Origin: Companilactobacillus insicii
GTDB lineage: Bacteria; Bacillota; Bacilli; Lactobacillales; Lactobacillaceae
NCBI RefSeq assembly: GCF_003946015.1
Contig: NZ_RHNU01000017.1
Location: 1-51,057 of the forward strand
Direction: 5' to 3'
Length of the DNA: 51,057 nt
Part shown: positions 32,640 through 41,983 of the stretch, piece by piece
How the letters are laid out: every line of letters starts with the position of its first letter
Position numbering within the stretch: position 1 is the first letter of the stretch
Translations under genes and position numbers: made by a program
Notes under the pieces: model-generated
Seen by the model: the letters and a program-made list of their open reading frames with translations, nothing else
What the model was told of the DNA's origin: nothing
Databases searched by the model: none

Positions 32640-35399
32640 CTAGATGTGTTTATGTTTTAATCCGTATCCAGCAAGTCCAATTAATAAGAGGAATCCAATT
32701 AGAATTGCAACGATACTTTGTTTATTTCCGGTTTGAGGGAATCTGCCAGATCCAGGGTAGGTAATTGATGGGTTGCCGGATCCAAGAGATGATCCGCCGT
32801 TGCCACCATTATTGCCTCCAGGTAATCCTGGAATTACTGGAAATACAGGTTTGCCAGGTTCACTTGGGTTAGTTGGTTCAGTAGGTCCTGGTACAACTGG
32901 CTTTTCAGGCTCAGTAGGTTCACCTGGATTACCGGGCTCAGGTTCTTCGGGTTCAGTAGGAGGTATGATTGGTACTTCGGGTTCTTTTGGAGATTTTTTA
33001 TCTTTAGCGTTTAGTTCGCTAGTTTTATCTTTTGTTACAGTTACTTCAATTGGAGTCTTGTCTAGCTCATAACCATTAGGAGCTTTGATCTCGGTCAAAG
33101 TATATTTACCTTCAGCCAAATCTTTGATAGTAATTTTACCGTTTTTATCGGTAGTATATTGTCCAATGACTTTGCCATTACTATCTTTAAGTTCGTAAAC
33201 AGCATTTGCTAATAACTTGCCAGATTCATCAGTCTTAGTAAGAATGATCTCACCTTTGTCAGGTTCGACAACAGGAGGAGTAGTTGGAGACTTTTTATCT
33301 TTTGCAGTTGCTTCTGCTGTCTTGCCTTTTTCGACAGTGAGTTCAATAGGTGTTTTATCAAGTTCGTATCCATCAGGAGCTTTGATTTCAGTTAAAGTAT
33401 ATTTACCTTCAGCCAAGTCTTTGATAGTGAATTTACCGTCTTTGTCAGTAGTATATTTACCAATGACGTTACCTTCGCTGTCTTTGAGCTCGTAAACAGC
33501 ATTAGCGAGGAGTTTACCAGATTCATCGGTCTTAGTAAGAGTTATAGCACCCTTATCTGGTTCAACAACAGGAGGAGTAGTTGGAGACTTCTTATCTTCA
33601 GCAGTAAATGTTGTTTCTTTACCATTCTCGATGGTGAATTCCTGTGGAATTTTATTAAGTTCATATCCATCAGGAGCTTTGACTTCAGTTAAGGTGTATT
33701 TACCCTTAGCTAAATTATCAAATGTTATTTTACCATCTTTGTCAGTAGTGAATTGACCAATAACATCTCCGTGTGAATCTTTTAATTCATAGACTGCTCC
33801 GGCTAAAGGATTACCTTCAGCATCAGTCTTGGTGAAGATAGCTTTTCCAGGTTCCTCTTCTAGGTTAGTCAGGTTGTCTTGTGCATTTACATATGTATAT
33901 TGATCTTTTTTAACTGTGAATTTTATTAATTTATCAGATAGATCGTAACCTTCAGGAGCTTTTGTTTCTTTGAAGGCATAGTCGCCGACTTTTAATCCAC
34001 TAACTGATATACGACCTTCAGAGTCAGTTACTAGGCCGCTCTGGATAACGTTACCTTCAGCATCCAATAGGTCGAATTCAGCACCTGGTAGTAAGTCACC
34101 AGTAGTTACGGATACTTTATCAAGAATAACATTACCAGTATCCGGTTCGACCACAGGAGGAGTGGTATCTGGATGGTCAACTTGAGTTAAGTCTATTGTA
34201 TTACCTTTGAATGTTCCTGGAATTGTGAATTCCATAGGTGTTTTATTTAATTCATACCCATCAGGAGCTTGTATTTCAGTTAATGTATAGGTTCCGGCTG
34301 GTAGGTTACTAATTGTCAATAATCCACCTGCTTCAGTTTCTACACGGCTCATTATTACTTTTCCAGTACTATCCTTTAGTTCATAAACAGCACCTCTTAA
34401 AGGCCTGCCTAATTCGTCGGTTTTCTTTAGAATTACGTTTCCGACAGCATTAGCTCCGTTACCAGATCCAGAACCACCGTAATGAACGCTACTACTTACA
34501 TCACCAGTGATTTGATCTGAAGTTAGGGAAGCATCGTCTGACCATGTATTGTCAGCGTTTGGATCAGGCTGGATCTCAACTCTGAACGTCATATCAACGG
34601 CAGTTGAAACATCACCAAATATAAATTGAACCGTGTCGCCGTTAACAACGACTTTTGGATTCAATGTTCCACCATCAGCTACGAAGTTACCATTCTTATC
34701 GTAAGATCCAGTAGGTGCATAAACAGAACCATTTACGAATGTTTGTCCGGGACTTAATTTATCCGTAATGACTACATTGGTTAGTTTTTCACTTCTTGGG
34801 TTGTAGGCAATATTCCAAGTAATGTATTGTGGTTCTCCATTTTCACCAGATCCACTCAACCAGCCACCTTTATTGATATTCCAGTACAAATTGCCAGGAT
34901 TCTCAGTATTGGTGTTAGTCCCTCTAACGTGGAAGGTTAGGTGACCACCTCTGTCAACAGTGGTTGTCGATAATACATCGTTGAATGTAATGGTACCTGT
35001 TTTTTCACCAGCTTTGATGGTGTAAGTACCAATTTGTTCACCCTTATCATTGTACATTGGAATATTAGTTAAATTAGCGGTTAGTCTAATATTTTCAGGT
35101 AATTCAAATGTAGCGGTATCGCCAGCTTTAATTGGTTCGCCGTCAGGAAGAGACCAGTTATATGAAACATTGTAGTGATCCCAATAGTAAAAAGGGTCGT
35201 TACTCGTAACCGGATTTCCATTAACGTCGGTAATGATCGCATCGTTTGGTCCAAGTCCATTGATCTCAATACTACTCTGAGGTTGAGGATTTGTGGCAGT
35301 TGCCGCATGGGCGATTTCAGAGTTAGGGATTATCCATGCAAGAAGAGCCAACAGAATTGCAACCATGCTGATCAAAAAGGACGTTCTCTTGATTCTCAT
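32640..35399 (-). CDS. Sortase-anchored SpaA/Cna-B repeat adhesin
   Basis: This 919-residue cell-wall protein has a signal peptide (cut near AHA, residue 32). A two-part adhesive head (about 35-310) follows, with the Cna/SdrG-type stretch PQYITWNIAYNPRSEKLTNVVITDKLSPGQT. Five SpaA/Cna-B (prealbumin-like) repeats of about 98 residues come next, each with a lysine-aspartate start (for example ILTKTDESGKLL) and TEIKAPDGYEL containing the glutamate of the predicted Lys-Asn/Asp isopeptide bond. The last part is a Pro/Glu/Gly stalk, the sorting motif FPQTG in place of LPXTG, a hydrophobic span and a basic tail (KHKH). Repeats 3-5 are nearly identical. The ATG at 35399 follows AAGGGAG. It should bind host or matrix proteins; the ligand is unknown. 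Confidence 0.87.
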   Translation of the reverse strand: MRIKRTSFLISMVAILLALLAWIIPNSEIAHAATATNPQPQSSIEINGLGPNDAIITDVNGNPVTSNDPFYYWDHYNVSYNWSLPDGEPIKAGDTATFELPENIRLTANLTNIPMYNDKGEQIGTYTIKAGEKTGTITFNDVLSTTTVDRGGHLTFHVRGTNTNTENPGNLYWNINKGGWLSGSGENGEPQYITWNIAYNPRSEKLTNVVITDKLSPGQTFVNGSVYAPTGSYDKNGNFVADGGTLNPKVVVNGDTVQFIFGDVSTAVDMTFRVEIQPDPNADNTWSDDASLTSDQITGDVSSSVHYGGSGSGNGANAVGNVILKKTDELGRPLRGAVYELKDSTGKVIMSRVETEAGGLLTISNLPAGTYTLTEIQAPDGYELNKTPMEFTIPGTFKGNTIDLTQVDHPDTTPPVVEPDTGNVILDKVSVTTGDLLPGAEFDLLDAEGNVIQSGLVTDSEGRISVSGLKVGDYAFKETKAPEGYDLSDKLIKFTVKKDQYTYVNAQDNLTNLEEEPGKAIFTKTDAEGNPLAGAVYELKDSHGDVIGQFTTDKDGKITFDNLAKGKYTLTEVKAPDGYELNKIPQEFTIENGKETTFTAEDKKSPTTPPVVEPDKGAITLTKTDESGKLLANAVYELKDSEGNVIGKYTTDKDGKFTIKDLAEGKYTLTEIKAPDGYELDKTPIELTVEKGKTAEATAKDKKSPTTPPVVEPDKGEIILTKTDESGKLLANAVYELKDSNGKVIGQYTTDKNGKITIKDLAEGKYTLTEIKAPNGYELDKTPIEVTVTKDKTSELNAKDKKSPKEPEVPIIPPTEPEEPEPGNPGEPTEPEKPVVPGPTEPTNPSEPGKPVFPVIPGLPGGNNGGNGGSSLGSGNPSITYPGSGRFPQTGNKQSIVAILIGFLLLIGLAGYGLKHKHI
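32990..33846 (-). repeat. Tandem coding repeats in the adhesin
   Basis: Three units of about 297 bp (starting near 33846, 33552 and 33255 on the minus strand) encode SpaA repeats 3, 4 and 5. Units 4 and 5 differ at few positions, and each unit ends in SPTTPPVVEPDK or a close form. Length change by recombination is likely. Confidence 0.8.
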
Positions 35400-35547
35400 G
35401 ATTAACATCTCCCTTAGCAATTTGATGCTATTTATTTGATTCAAAATGAATTATAGTTCCTGATTATATTAAGGGTTAATAATTAGCCCAATTGTTTATT
35501 TATAGTTGATATATAAGTAATCACATGATATACCAATTGATTTTTTA

Positions 35548-35584
35548 TAAAAAAAATAAACCGGAATTATATTCTCGGTTTATT
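35548..35584 (-). terminator. Terminator of the aldo/keto reductase transcript
   Basis: AATAAACCG-n12-CGGTTTATT is followed by TTTTTTT on the minus strand, about 160 bases after the reductase stop codon. Confidence 0.8.
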
Positions 35585-35634
35585 GGTTTTCAGATTTATT
35601 TTGTTCGGTTTTGAAGCGCTCTGTTGAAACGCGT

Positions 35635-35725
35635 TTACAAAGAACAACAACCTCCGCTTACTACGAATAAGCAATGCACCACTAACGTGGCACCTTTCTT
35701 ATCCTAGGTAATGCTCAGTTGTTCC
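35635..35725 (-). ncRNA. Structured 3' UTR element (candidate RNA)
   Basis: Read on the minus strand, GAACAAC and GTTGTTC close a region holding two inner hairpins: GTGCCAC-n4-GTGGTGC and GCTTA-n7-TAAGC. It lies between the aldo/keto reductase stop and its terminator. Two copies of a CAGAGCG-n3-CAAA sequence flank it. It has no coding potential. Confidence 0.45.
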
Positions 35726-35744
35726 CGTTCTTTGACACGCTCTG

Positions 35745-36665
35745 TTATGGCAAGTCATTTCCTGCTGCAAAGTATACGTCATACCATTCTTGTTTGGTTA
35801 ATTCGACATCTGCACCTTTGGCACTGTCAGCAATGTGTTCTGGATTCATTGTTCCAATTATAACTTGCATATTGGCAGGGTGTCTTAGAATCCATGCGGT
35901 CGCAATACCATTCTTTGATACTCCATATTTATCGGCCAATTCTTGGAGCTTTTTATTTAATTCAGGGAATTTGTCATTATCAATAAATACTCCCTCAAAC
36001 ATTCCATATTGGAATGGTGACCAAGCTTGAATTGTAACACCCATACGTCTTGAAAATTCAAGAATTCCACCATCATGGTTGATTGAGCGTGTATCAGCCA
36101 TATTAGTATGCATTCCGAAGTCCACCATGCCGGTGTGCATAATACTAAATTGTAATTGATTGATAATAAGTCTTTGATCGACAGCCTCTTGAACCATCAA
36201 GTATTGTTGAGGATTAAAGTTTGAAACACCAAAATGACGAACTTTACCTGAATTTTGAAGTTCGTCAAAGGCTTCTGCAATTTCTTCTGGTTCCATCAAT
36301 GGGTCAGGTCTGTGAAGTAGGAATGAATCGAGATAATCGACTCCCAAACGTTCCAAAATGCCATCCACGGCATCTAATAAATGTTGCTTTGAAAAGTCAT
36401 AACGAGTATCTGGTACAATTCCACCCTTTGATTGAATGTATAAATCGTCTCGTTTAACGGTGGTCTTCTTCATTGCCTCACCGAAGATTCTCTCAGATTC
36501 GCCGTCACCATAGATATCAGCCGCATCGATGAAGTTAATACCATTATCAAATGCTGTGTCGATTGACTTAGCAGCTTGATCAGGTGTTAAAGCGTTCATA
36601 CGCATAATTCCTAATGCAACTGCTGATGCTTCCCAACTTGTTTCGCCAATGTAACGTTGTTTCAT
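35745..36665 (-). CDS. Aldo/keto reductase (YdhF-like)
   Basis: This 306-residue cytosolic NADPH-dependent oxidoreductase has the aldo/keto reductase (beta/alpha)8 barrel. The catalytic tetrad is visible as D and Y in NFIDAADIYGDGESE, K in YIQSKGG and H in FLLHRPDP. The cofactor end shows IIGTMNPEHIADS. The reductase group resembles YdhF and other bacterial general reductases; the carbonyl substrate is unknown. The ATG follows TAGGAGG. The transcript appears to run about 160 bases past the stop into a terminator, giving a long structured 3' UTR. An XRE regulator lies upstream on the same strand, but I see no operator to link them. Confidence 0.87.
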   Translation of the reverse strand: MKQRYIGETSWEASAVALGIMRMNALTPDQAAKSIDTAFDNGINFIDAADIYGDGESERIFGEAMKKTTVKRDDLYIQSKGGIVPDTRYDFSKQHLLDAVDGILERLGVDYLDSFLLHRPDPLMEPEEIAEAFDELQNSGKVRHFGVSNFNPQQYLMVQEAVDQRLIINQLQFSIMHTGMVDFGMHTNMADTRSINHDGGILEFSRRMGVTIQAWSPFQYGMFEGVFIDNDKFPELNKKLQELADKYGVSKNGIATAWILRHPANMQVIIGTMNPEHIADSAKGADVELTKQEWYDVYFAAGNDLP

Positions 36666-36730
36666 ATAATTATCCTCCTATTATTAGTAACGGTTTAATT
36701 ATCGTAGTTACTAATAAGGTAGTCAATTAA

Positions 36731-37396
36731 TTAGTGAAAAGGATTCCAAGAACTGGTGCGAGGTTCTTTACTTTTTAAATCATAGGGGTAGTAATCCAGT
36801 GTTTCATATTTGCTACGTGGGTAACCCCAATATTTTTTCTCAATAAGTTTCAAACTGTAAACATAAGATCCTTTATGTAGAACCATTGCCCAATGTTCAT
36901 CTTTATCCATAATACCTGCGTAAACCTTCTGCCAAAACCCATTTCCATAAGTGTCAGTTTGAATATAGATATCCTTTTTAGGGATTGGTTTGTCAGTTAT
37001 AGGCATGATTGCGTAGCTAGTTTCAGTTTTTAAAAATGGATTAATCAAATCAATATATTCTTTTTGATAATGATGTCCATAGCTTAATACACCAAGAAAT
37101 GATAGCGTCATAACGCCAATAATCGATAATGCAATAGCAAGTCGTTTATACCTTTTCTTACCTTTAACATCTAAACTGATTTTTTCGACCACGTTATTGT
37201 TCTCCCCTTTGAGTAATTCATCAGTTGAAAGATTCAGAATTTCGCTGATTGATATTAATACATCCAAGTTAGGATAAGTTTCGTTATTTTCCCATTTAGA
37301 AATAGTTTGTCGACTAACGTGCAATTTAATTGCTAGTTGTTCTTGAGTAAGTTGTAATTCATTGCGCTTGTTCTTGATTACGTTTCCCAGTTCCAT
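36731..37396 (-). CDS. Membrane-anchored XRE-family regulator
   Basis: This 221-residue protein has an N-terminal Cro/C1 helix-turn-helix (residues 5-62; LTQEQLAIKLHVSRQTISKWENNETYPNLD), a linker with a basic patch, one membrane span (about 86-104) and an external C-terminal domain of about 115 residues rich in Tyr and Lys. Such one-component membrane regulators read an extracellular or membrane signal directly. The outer domain (YIQTDTYGNGFWQKVYAGIMDKDEHW) is unknown to me. The ATG follows GAGGTGA. It lies beside the aldo/keto reductase and a membrane phosphodiesterase, either of which could be a target. Confidence 0.8.
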   Translation of the reverse strand: MELGNVIKNKRNELQLTQEQLAIKLHVSRQTISKWENNETYPNLDVLISISEILNLSTDELLKGENNNVVEKISLDVKGKKRYKRLAIALSIIGVMTLSFLGVLSYGHHYQKEYIDLINPFLKTETSYAIMPITDKPIPKKDIYIQTDTYGNGFWQKVYAGIMDKDEHWAMVLHKGSYVYSLKLIEKKYWGYPRSKYETLDYYPYDLKSKEPRTSSWNPFH

Positions 37397-37488
37397 TTCA
37401 TCACCTCGATAAATATTATCTCAAGGAATAGGGATGAAACCTAGCTAAATTGACGGGCATTGTGTAAAGATTCGTTTACATTTGGATA

Positions 37489-37514
37489 TAAAAAAAGACA
37501 CCCGAAGGTGCCTC
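37489..37514 (-). terminator. Terminator of the GdpD gene
   Basis: GAGGCACC-TTCG-GGTGTCTT is followed by TTTTT on the minus strand, just after the phosphodiesterase stop. Confidence 0.8.
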
Positions 37515-37519
37515 ATGAA

Positions 37520-39286
37520 TTAGAACGGACTTTGCATTTGTAAAATGTAATTATAAATACGTTTGGCGTATCCAGACTGACTAAAATTGCTTTTGATTTC
37601 AGCCTTTAAATCAGATAAGTTATCAGTAATTATTCCATCTACGTCAATGAACATCATGTGGCTCATATCTGTGGAGTCATTGACTGTCCAAGCGTAAACT
37701 TTTTTGTTGAGGGCATGTGAACCATCGATAAAACTAGAGTTTAAAGTGGAGTATTCCATGGTAAAGCCATCTGCATCACTAATAGGTACTCCAGTTAGAT
37801 TGAATGACAGTATATAGTTTGCGGCAACTTTTGGCATAGCCTTCTTACTTTGTTCAATGTAACTATACTTCAGCGAGTGAACCATATCGCCGTTCTTTTG
37901 TAGTTGAGCACCATATTTTTTGGCGAAGTTTGTAACAAATCCATTGCTATTACCTTTGACGGATTTAAATTCTACTAATAATTTTTGATGCAATTTAGTA
38001 GCTGTATTTAAATAATCATCGAAGCTAGCAATGTAGGCTGTTTTGTCATTTTCGTGAATTTGGGTCTGTGTTAATTCATCTAATGTCATTTGGCTAGGAC
38101 GCTTATTAATACCTGCTAGACCCTTCAAAGTATTGTCGTGATAAACAACGTATTGATGATCTTTTGTTTCTTGAACGTCCATCTCAATGTAAGTTGGCTT
38201 CTCCTTTGAGGTTGCCTCTAATGCGGGGATAGAGTTTTGAACGCCGTTACCATCGTCAACACCACGATGAGATATTGTAACGGGTGGCTCCATCAACCAG
38301 CCTTTGAAGTAAATAGTGTCATAAGTAACAAAACTGAATATTGTAGCTGCGGCAAGTAAGATCCAAAACCATTTATGAGAACGATTTTTGTGAGCAGTCT
38401 GTATATATTGGGTCTTTGTTTGACTGAGAACAATTAACGTTGATATAGAAGTCGCATATAAACTGCTAAGAATATTAATCAATTGTACTAGTGTCAGATT
38501 GATAATTGCGGTTGGAAATTGGATAACCGATACATGATCAAATCCCAGTTGTCCGGCCAAGATAATTCCGAACATAGCGAATGAAATCACCGACATAACG
38601 ATGAAAGATATAACAAATGCTCCCAGGTAGTAAAGAGTCTTTCCTTTAGTCATTCTCCAGCTATGATGCAGGGCGTTTTTGATTGTTCGATTATCAAATA
38701 TCATGAGTGGTAGAACGAATAGCCAGCGCATACCGATATAAAAAATAATAATGTAAACTAACACCAGCGTAATGCCCCATGGTAGATGTTCTGTAAAAAG
38801 CCAATCCATAATAAATTGAGGTACTTTTACTTTACTTAATAGATTAGATGAAAATCCCATTCCTACAAAAGGGGTAATCAGTAAAAAGTAAATTAGGAAG
38901 AATCCAAATGCTCTAAATGGTAGACTTACTATCTCTCTGAAAATGGTTTTTAAGTAATCCCACCATTTCATATTGGCTTTTGATTTTATGGCCTGAAAAC
39001 TGATTAGTACTAATGCAAATTGACTGAATACTAGTAATAGTATCAGTAGTAGAACCATAATTAATCCAATGAATACCAATGGTCTTTTAGTAATAATACT
39101 TAATAAATTAGTATATGAAACATATTTAATACCACCTAGCATCAGTATCCAATTAGTTAGGATATTGAGTGTTGGAACTAAAATAAAGTTGATTAAAAGT
39201 TCTACTAGGATAATAACCTGACTGTATTTCCAAAAGTAACGCCAAAAATTACTATTTTGCTCCTTAAAAAGTCTGAAACTCCCCAT
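37520..39286 (-). CDS. Glycerophosphodiester phosphodiesterase with membrane domain
   Basis: This 588-residue protein has an N-terminal membrane domain of about 330 residues (GPDPase_memb type, around seven to eight spans) and a C-terminal glycerophosphodiester phosphodiesterase barrel (GDPD, about 335-570). The catalytic start is ISHRG, and the metal ligands are in YIEMDVQETKDHQYVVYHD (E and D, then H). It hydrolyses glycerophosphodiesters released from phospholipids or lipoteichoic acid to glycerol 3-phosphate and an alcohol, and should act on the outer face of the membrane. The ATG follows a GGGGGTT ribosome site. The gene is transcribed alone, with its own terminator. Confidence 0.87.
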   Translation of the reverse strand: MGSFRLFKEQNSNFWRYFWKYSQVIILVELLINFILVPTLNILTNWILMLGGIKYVSYTNLLSIITKRPLVFIGLIMVLLLILLLVFSQFALVLISFQAIKSKANMKWWDYLKTIFREIVSLPFRAFGFFLIYFLLITPFVGMGFSSNLLSKVKVPQFIMDWLFTEHLPWGITLVLVYIIIFYIGMRWLFVLPLMIFDNRTIKNALHHSWRMTKGKTLYYLGAFVISFIVMSVISFAMFGIILAGQLGFDHVSVIQFPTAIINLTLVQLINILSSLYATSISTLIVLSQTKTQYIQTAHKNRSHKWFWILLAAATIFSFVTYDTIYFKGWLMEPPVTISHRGVDDGNGVQNSIPALEATSKEKPTYIEMDVQETKDHQYVVYHDNTLKGLAGINKRPSQMTLDELTQTQIHENDKTAYIASFDDYLNTATKLHQKLLVEFKSVKGNSNGFVTNFAKKYGAQLQKNGDMVHSLKYSYIEQSKKAMPKVAANYILSFNLTGVPISDADGFTMEYSTLNSSFIDGSHALNKKVYAWTVNDSTDMSHMMFIDVDGIITDNLSDLKAEIKSNFSQSGYAKRIYNYILQMQSPF

Positions 39287-39456
39287 AAGTAACCCCCAAT
39301 AATTTCACTAATATTAATAATAATACTAGTAATGATTATTAAGTAAATAAATTTTAGATTATATGTTGGTCTTGAGAGTATGTTAAGAATTATTATTAAT
39401 TCTGGAATAATAGGATTTTAAGTTCTAAAATTTGTTTAAAAAGAGGGAGAGATATT

Positions 39457-40086
39457 ATGTATGGGATTCATAGTAAAACTATTGGTGCAAAACTTTTTAT
39501 TCTAATTGCACAGTTATTATATATTTTGGTTGATTTTCTACTGATTTTTCCACATTTAACGATTAATGCAACTATTAATATGGGACTCTTGGTTTTTATT
39601 ACTTTTATCCGTTTGAATTGTATGATGTTTATCTGGTTACCTAGGGGTATTAGCTGGAAAGAGGCTATTGGTAATAGTACTGCCTTTGCTTTGTATTATT
39701 TGTTATTTCCTTTTTTGGCGCAATGGAATTCAGTTAACTTAATTGTAATCGGTTGGGTATTATTCATCGTTGGCTCACTTATCAATTCCGTATCTGAATT
39801 ATTGCGGAAACCCTTTAAGGATAATCCTGCTAATAAGGGTAAGCTATATACTGGTGGCTTGTTCAAGTATGCTGTTCACATTAATTACTTTGGAGATGTT
39901 TTATGGGTCTTAGGATTTGCATTAGTTACAGGAAACCTTTGGTCATTGCTTATTCCACTGTTTCTTTTATCTATGTTTATCTTTTCTTATATTCCTACCG
40001 CCGATAAATATCTAAGCAGCCATTATGGAAAAGCATTTACTGATTACAAGAAAAACACCAAGTCTTTGATCCCGTTTATTTGGTAA
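39457..40086 (+). CDS. DUF1295/isoprenylcysteine methyltransferase-like membrane protein
   Basis: This 209-residue protein has about five membrane spans and the C-terminal signature of the DUF1295/steroid reductase-PEMT-like group: LYTGGLFKYAVHINYFGDVLWVLGFAL, then IPTADKYLSSHYGKAFTDYKKNT. Related enzymes use S-adenosylmethionine or NADPH on lipids, but the bacterial members are mostly uncharacterised. The ATG follows AGAGGGAGAG. The gene is divergent from the GdpD gene and convergent with the endonuclease-like gene, whose stop lies 14 bp away with no hairpin between. Confidence 0.75.
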   Translation: MYGIHSKTIGAKLFILIAQLLYILVDFLLIFPHLTINATINMGLLVFITFIRLNCMMFIWLPRGISWKEAIGNSTAFALYYLLFPFLAQWNSVNLIVIGWVLFIVGSLINSVSELLRKPFKDNPANKGKLYTGGLFKYAVHINYFGDVLWVLGFALVTGNLWSLLIPLFLLSMFIFSYIPTADKYLSSHYGKAFTDYKKNTKSLIPFIW

Positions 40087-40099
40087 TGTTCCAATATGA

Positions 40100-41011
40100 C
40101 TAGCTTTGAACATATTTCTTTAATGTAGGTATAGATATTTTTTCGTGATATGTTTCATCCAGATAAACTTGGATTTTTGCAATATCATTATATTTTGAAG
40201 CCAATGATTTGATGAATATGCGAGCACTAGCTGTTAATCGGCCACGAGGAGAATTTGTCATTCTGAACTTGCCGGTGAATTTAGAATCATCAGTACTTGT
40301 TTCAACGGTATTTGTGACTGTTTCCCGTGAAACAATTTGTTCTGTATTGTTTTTTTGAGCAAGTTGTTTCTCAAGAGAATCAATCTTTAAGACTAGATTT
40401 GCTGTAACAGTTTGGTATTGTTCAATTTTTGTTTCATATCCTTCAATTCTGGCTAGTAGAGTATTTAGTTCAGTCTTTGTCCAAACGATTGCATCATTAC
40501 TTAGGCTGAGATATCCGAGTTTTGAGTCTTCTTTAAACTGGAGTGGACTAATGGGTCCATCAGGAGTTTCTCTAAAGGTAAAGTAAGGCAAATTGTGAAA
40601 GAATCCCTTTGTGTGAGCTGTGTATTTCTTTGTCTTACTATGAACATCGTCATTAACATCTTTAATGAATGATTGAATTATTCTTTTGAGATTGTCCTTA
40701 TCTTTGAAATGTATTATCAGTAGAGGTATATTATTTTTTTCGCAAAAGTTTAGCCGAGAAGTTCCATTCATGGATAATCTTCTAAAAGCACTCTTTGCGT
40801 TCTCCGAGCTATTTTTGGGAGAGTAGTGTTGAGGACCATTATATTCAATTATTGCTAGAAAACCATTAATATTCAATGCAAAATCAACGGGTAGCATTGA
40901 ATGGTCACTTTTACTTCTTAGATCGTTGAATTTCCGTTCACGATCAAATAAAATCTGGAGATTATTTAAGATTCCGATGATTTGTGATTCAGGTTCAGAG
41001 GGTTGATCCAT
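40100..41011 (-). CDS. PD-(D/E)XK-like protein with C-terminal helical domain, paralogue 1
   Basis: This 303-residue soluble protein contains LPVDFALNINGFLAIIEYNGPQHY (about 41-64), the D...ExN-GxQHY core of phage-type and Vsr-like nucleases of the PD-(D/E)XK fold, though Asp of the usual EYDG is Asn. A following IPLLIIHFKDK strand fits the fold. A coiled coil (about 190-225) leads to a C-terminal region (SPRGRLTASARIFIKSLASKY...ISIPTLKKYV), possibly a helix-turn-helix. The ATG follows a weak GGGAG. It lies beside a paralogue with the same architecture. A nuclease or DNA-binding role is inferred from the fold; I recognise no exact family. Confidence 0.6.
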   Translation of the reverse strand: MDQPSEPESQIIGILNNLQILFDRERKFNDLRSKSDHSMLPVDFALNINGFLAIIEYNGPQHYSPKNSSENAKSAFRRLSMNGTSRLNFCEKNNIPLLIIHFKDKDNLKRIIQSFIKDVNDDVHSKTKKYTAHTKGFFHNLPYFTFRETPDGPISPLQFKEDSKLGYLSLSNDAIVWTKTELNTLLARIEGYETKIEQYQTVTANLVLKIDSLEKQLAQKNNTEQIVSRETVTNTVETSTDDSKFTGKFRMTNSPRGRLTASARIFIKSLASKYNDIAKIQVYLDETYHEKISIPTLKKYVQS

Positions 41012-41050
41012 TATGTGCTCCCATAATTATGTTATTTATTCATAAGTAGT

Positions 41051-41983
41051 TCAGCTTACGCATTTTTTTATAGTTGGAACGGAGATATTTTCGTCGTAGT
41101 TAATTTTTAAAAATCTGTGAATTTCGAATAAATCATTGCTGTATTGGCTGGAAAGCAATCTAATAAAGGTTTTTGCGTCGTCGGTCAGTCTGCTTCTGGG
41201 TGAATCGTTTAATCTGAATCTACCAATAAAATCGGGTAGATTTTGATTCACCGCTTGGGATTTAGAATCTTTTTTTGATTCGGAAACAGGCTCAGTTAGA
41301 GATTGAATTAATTCTGATTGCTGTTCCACTTGTTCTTCTAGCTCGTGAATATGCATGACCAATTCTGAAGTAACGCTCTTGTATTGTTCAATTTCAGATT
41401 TATAATTTTCCTCTCTAGCCATCATGGTTTCTAATCCTTCTTGGGTCCAAAGAATGGCATGGTCAATATTGAAGCACCCAAGCTCTTCGATTTTTTCCAT
41501 TTTCAGAGGGTTTACTGGGGCTTCTGGTGAATCGTCAGTTTTATCAAAATTATAATAGGGAAAAGCTGCAAAATATGCTTTGGTGTTTTTGGTGTAGCGA
41601 GGTTTGGTGTCATGAATATTAAATTTGATATCTTCAATAAACTTTGGAATTAAATGTTTCATTGCTTTACGATCTTTATAATGAATGACTAGTAGAGGAA
41701 TATTATTTTGTGTTGCAAATTTTATTCGTGCTGAACCATTCTTTGTTAAACGCCGCCACGCAGCAATCGCACTTGGAGTGTTGTTGATGGGACGGTAGTG
41801 CTGAGCACCATTGTATTCAATAATAGCTAGAAAGCCGTTGATATTTATTGCAAAATCAACGGGTAGTGAAGAGTTATTAGTAACACCTTTAAGACCTGAA
41901 AAAATTTTTTCTCGTTCAAAAAAAATATTGTGTCGATTAAGTATATCGATTATCTCTGATTCTGAGCTTGAAGGTTGGTCCAT
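41051..41983 (-). CDS. PD-(D/E)XK-like protein, paralogue 2
   Basis: This 310-residue protein shares the layout of the next gene downstream, beginning with MDQPSSSESEIIDILNRH and the core LPVDFAININGFLAIIEYNGAQHY. The two agree over the nuclease-like core, the coiled coil and the C-terminal module (PRSRLTDDAKTFIRLLSSQY), but the linker between coil and C-terminus differs. The ATG follows AAGGAGG, a better ribosome site than its partner's, and the second gene starts 39 bp after this stop. The gene pair looks like a tandem duplication. The function is unknown; a defence or DNA-repair role is possible but not shown. Confidence 0.6.
   Translation of the reverse strand: MDQPSSSESEIIDILNRHNIFFEREKIFSGLKGVTNNSSLPVDFAININGFLAIIEYNGAQHYRPINNTPSAIAAWRRLTKNGSARIKFATQNNIPLLVIHYKDRKAMKHLIPKFIEDIKFNIHDTKPRYTKNTKAYFAAFPYYNFDKTDDSPEAPVNPLKMEKIEELGCFNIDHAILWTQEGLETMMAREENYKSEIEQYKSVTSELVMHIHELEEQVEQQSELIQSLTEPVSESKKDSKSQAVNQNLPDFIGRFRLNDSPRSRLTDDAKTFIRLLSSQYSNDLFEIHRFLKINYDENISVPTIKKCVS

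Noticed and set aside
32990-33846. Possible CRISPR or satellite repeats
   Set aside because: The repeats are in-frame protein-coding units of about 297 bp in an adhesin.
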